From contig DATKPK010000131.1 of NCBI GenBank assembly GCA_035524095.1, positions 1-14,357 on the forward strand: a DNA stretch of 14,357 nt, read 5' to 3'. The DNA comes from DATJUF01 sp035524095 (GTDB lineage Bacteria; Desulfobacterota; Binatia; Binatales; Binataceae). A program made the translations under genes and the position numbers. This document shows, piece after piece, positions 13,081 to 14,357 of this stretch (position 1 is the stretch's first letter; every line of letters starts with the position of its first letter). The notes beneath the pieces were generated by a model. It was given only the letters and a program-made list of their open reading frames with translations. It did not search any database and was not told the origin of the DNA.

Positions 13081-14357
13081 ATGGCCACAGATAACGTCGC
13101 GCGTGACGAACACGCGCTCTTCATGGTCAAGGGCATGCTCACCAAGTTCATGCGCATGCTCTTTCCCCTCGAATTCCGCATCGATTCTCTGCCCGAATCG
13201 GGTGCGATTCTGCCGTTTCATTACCCGTTGCTTTACGGCGGCATGATCTACCTGCCCGAGCGAATCAATGGTATTGGTGGCGCTGACGCCGCCCGCGACT
13301 ACTACGTCCTCACCGCTGCGCATCTGGCGGGACGGCACGAGTTCGGCACGTTCGATTTGAAGCTCGCCGACCTCCCCGGCTTCGATGAACGCGCCGAGAC
13401 CGGCCTCGAGGCCCTCGATAGCTTCGTTGCTTCCTTCGAAGATCCCGCGCTCGCCGGCGCCCTCCTGCGCCTTTGCGAGGCCGCCCGCATCGATGCAGTA
13501 TTGCGCGGTCGCTATCGCGGTTTGGACCGTCGCGCCGCCCGCATGAACGACGCACTGGCTGCGACCCTCGCACCGCAGGCCCTCAGTACACTGTTGGTCA
13601 AAGCCTCTTACGGCATCGGTGAGGATGCCGCCGATGCCCCGATGGATTCGACCGCTGCTGCCGCGTTTTCCTTCACTCATCGGGCAAGCCTCTTCTTCGA
13701 GCCTCTGCGCGAACCCGGCGCGACGATTCTCGATAGTGCGCATCAAGTCACAGCGATGTACGACTGGCTGCAGGCCCTGATGCGCGCCGCGCGCGAAGCA
13801 GCCGACGGTAATCCGCTCGGCGATCGCGCCTCGCAAATGCGCAACGACCTCATCGCTGGTACGCGCGCCACTGACATGAGCGATGTCGAGGGTGGCGAAG
13901 ACGACGACAGCGGTAGCGACGGCGGCGAGACCGATCAGCAAATTCAGATGGAGGCTCGCGGCCAGTCCAAGCGTAAGGGCGGCCGTGCCCTTTCGCCCGA
14001 CGAATTGCGGAAGTTGATAGAGCAGGGCGCCCAGCTCAAACCGTCCGAAGGGCAGGGCGGCGCCGAGGGCGAGGGCATGTATCTCACTCAGCTCTTCAAC
14101 AAGGAGTCCGACGAGTACGAGCAGTTGCGCGACCAACTGGGCGAACTCGGCAATCTCCCGAGCGCAGGTCGCCTGATGCTCGGGCGTGGCCGTCAGGATT
14201 CCTATTACGCTTACGACGAGTGGGACTATGTAATGGCTGATTATCGCCGCAACTGGTGCCGCCTCCGCGAAATCCAGCTCGACGGCGACAACGGCGATTT
14301 CTTCGCTAATACTCTCGTGCGTTACAGCGACGTCTTGCCGCAGGTCCGCCGCCACTT
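13081..14357 (+). CDS. NorD/CbbO/CobT-like von Willebrand A protein, N-terminal part (3' end outside window)
   Basis: The frame is open from ATG 13081 to the edge (425 codons, no stop). The N-terminal half is helical and contains TAAHLAGRHEFGTFDL, like the HxxGH-type segment of NorD-family proteins. Residues about 260-290 form an Asp/Glu/Gly/Ser-rich linker (EGGEDDDSGSDGG), followed by a charged segment. YYAYDEWDY (375-383) with ADYRRNWCRLRE then matches the conserved block that precedes the VWA domain in NorD and CbbO; the metal-binding MIDAS motif would lie beyond the edge. Known relatives work with a MoxR-type AAA+ ATPase (NorQ, CbbQ) to activate or insert metal into an enzyme. No such ATPase gene is upstream; the neighbour is a divergent dehydrogenase. 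The target is therefore unknown. Confidence 0.7.
   Translation, partial: MATDNVARDEHALFMVKGMLTKFMRMLFPLEFRIDSLPESGAILPFHYPLLYGGMIYLPERINGIGGADAARDYYVLTAAHLAGRHEFGTFDLKLADLPGFDERAETGLEALDSFVASFEDPALAGALLRLCEAARIDAVLRGRYRGLDRRAARMNDALAATLAPQALSTLLVKASYGIGEDAADAPMDSTAAAAFSFTHRASLFFEPLREPGATILDSAHQVTAMYDWLQALMRAAREAADGNPLGDRASQMRNDLIAGTRATDMSDVEGGEDDDSGSDGGETDQQIQMEARGQSKRKGGRALSPDELRKLIEQGAQLKPSEGQGGAEGEGMYLTQLFNKESDEYEQLRDQLGELGNLPSAGRLMLGRGRQDSYYAYDEWDYVMADYRRNWCRLREIQLDGDNGDFFANTLVRYSDVLPQVRRH

Noticed and set aside
13071..13094. Seven-residue ATG frame overlapping the VWA start
   Set aside because: Too short and out of frame, with no ribosome site; likely chance.
13075..14355. Long minus-strand open frame (426 codons) opposite the VWA gene
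   Set aside because: Its predicted protein is an Ala/Gly/Val-rich string without recognisable motifs, whereas the plus strand carries NorD-like conserved blocks. Antisense open frames are common in GC-rich genes.
1..14357. tRNA, rRNA, CRISPR array, insertion sequence, prophage or attachment site
   Set aside because: None seen: no repeated spacer pattern, no transposase or integrase motif, and no recognisable RNA gene sequence on either strand.

Overview
The window is about 60% G+C by eye (not computed) and reads as bacterial chromosome dominated by housekeeping genes. The run rpmE-prfA-prmC-murA-hisD-hisB-hisA resembles the prfA-prmC-murA-his blocks I associate with Deltaproteobacteria-like lineages. 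An uncultured member of that broad group is my best guess, but the sequence alone does not fix the taxon. I see no tRNA, rRNA, CRISPR array, transposase or phage gene.

Left part (1-3424, minus strand): a tight three-gene operon, transcribed right to left. It encodes a lipoprotein with a TonB-C-like domain, a dihydrodipicolinate-synthase-family (class I, pyruvate-type) aldolase, and a PfkB sugar kinase fused to a KpsF/GutQ-like SIS sugar-phosphate isomerase domain. The last gene runs off the left edge. This is the least ordinary part of the window and looks like an undefined sugar or sugar-acid phosphate module.

Centre (3573-10725, mostly plus strand): ribosomal protein L31, release factor RF1 and its GGQ methyltransferase PrmC form one probable operon. 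A small membrane protein gene (GlsB/YeaQ type) lies in the opposite orientation between prmC and murA. MurA (first committed step of peptidoglycan synthesis) is followed by hisD, hisB and hisA of histidine biosynthesis. hisG, hisH and hisF are not in this cluster. hisD has an extended -10 element exactly where a leaderless transcript would start, and two mutually exclusive inverted repeats precede hisB.

Right part (10842-14357): a stand-alone TadG-like secreted or pilus-associated protein with its own candidate promoter and a hairpin after its stop; a convergent NAD-type short-chain dehydrogenase; and, divergent from that, the N-terminal 425 codons of a NorD/CbbO/CobT-like von Willebrand A protein that runs off the right edge.

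Across the window the octamer GCGATCGC (the HIP1 palindrome known from cyanobacteria) occurs at least seven times, well above chance.
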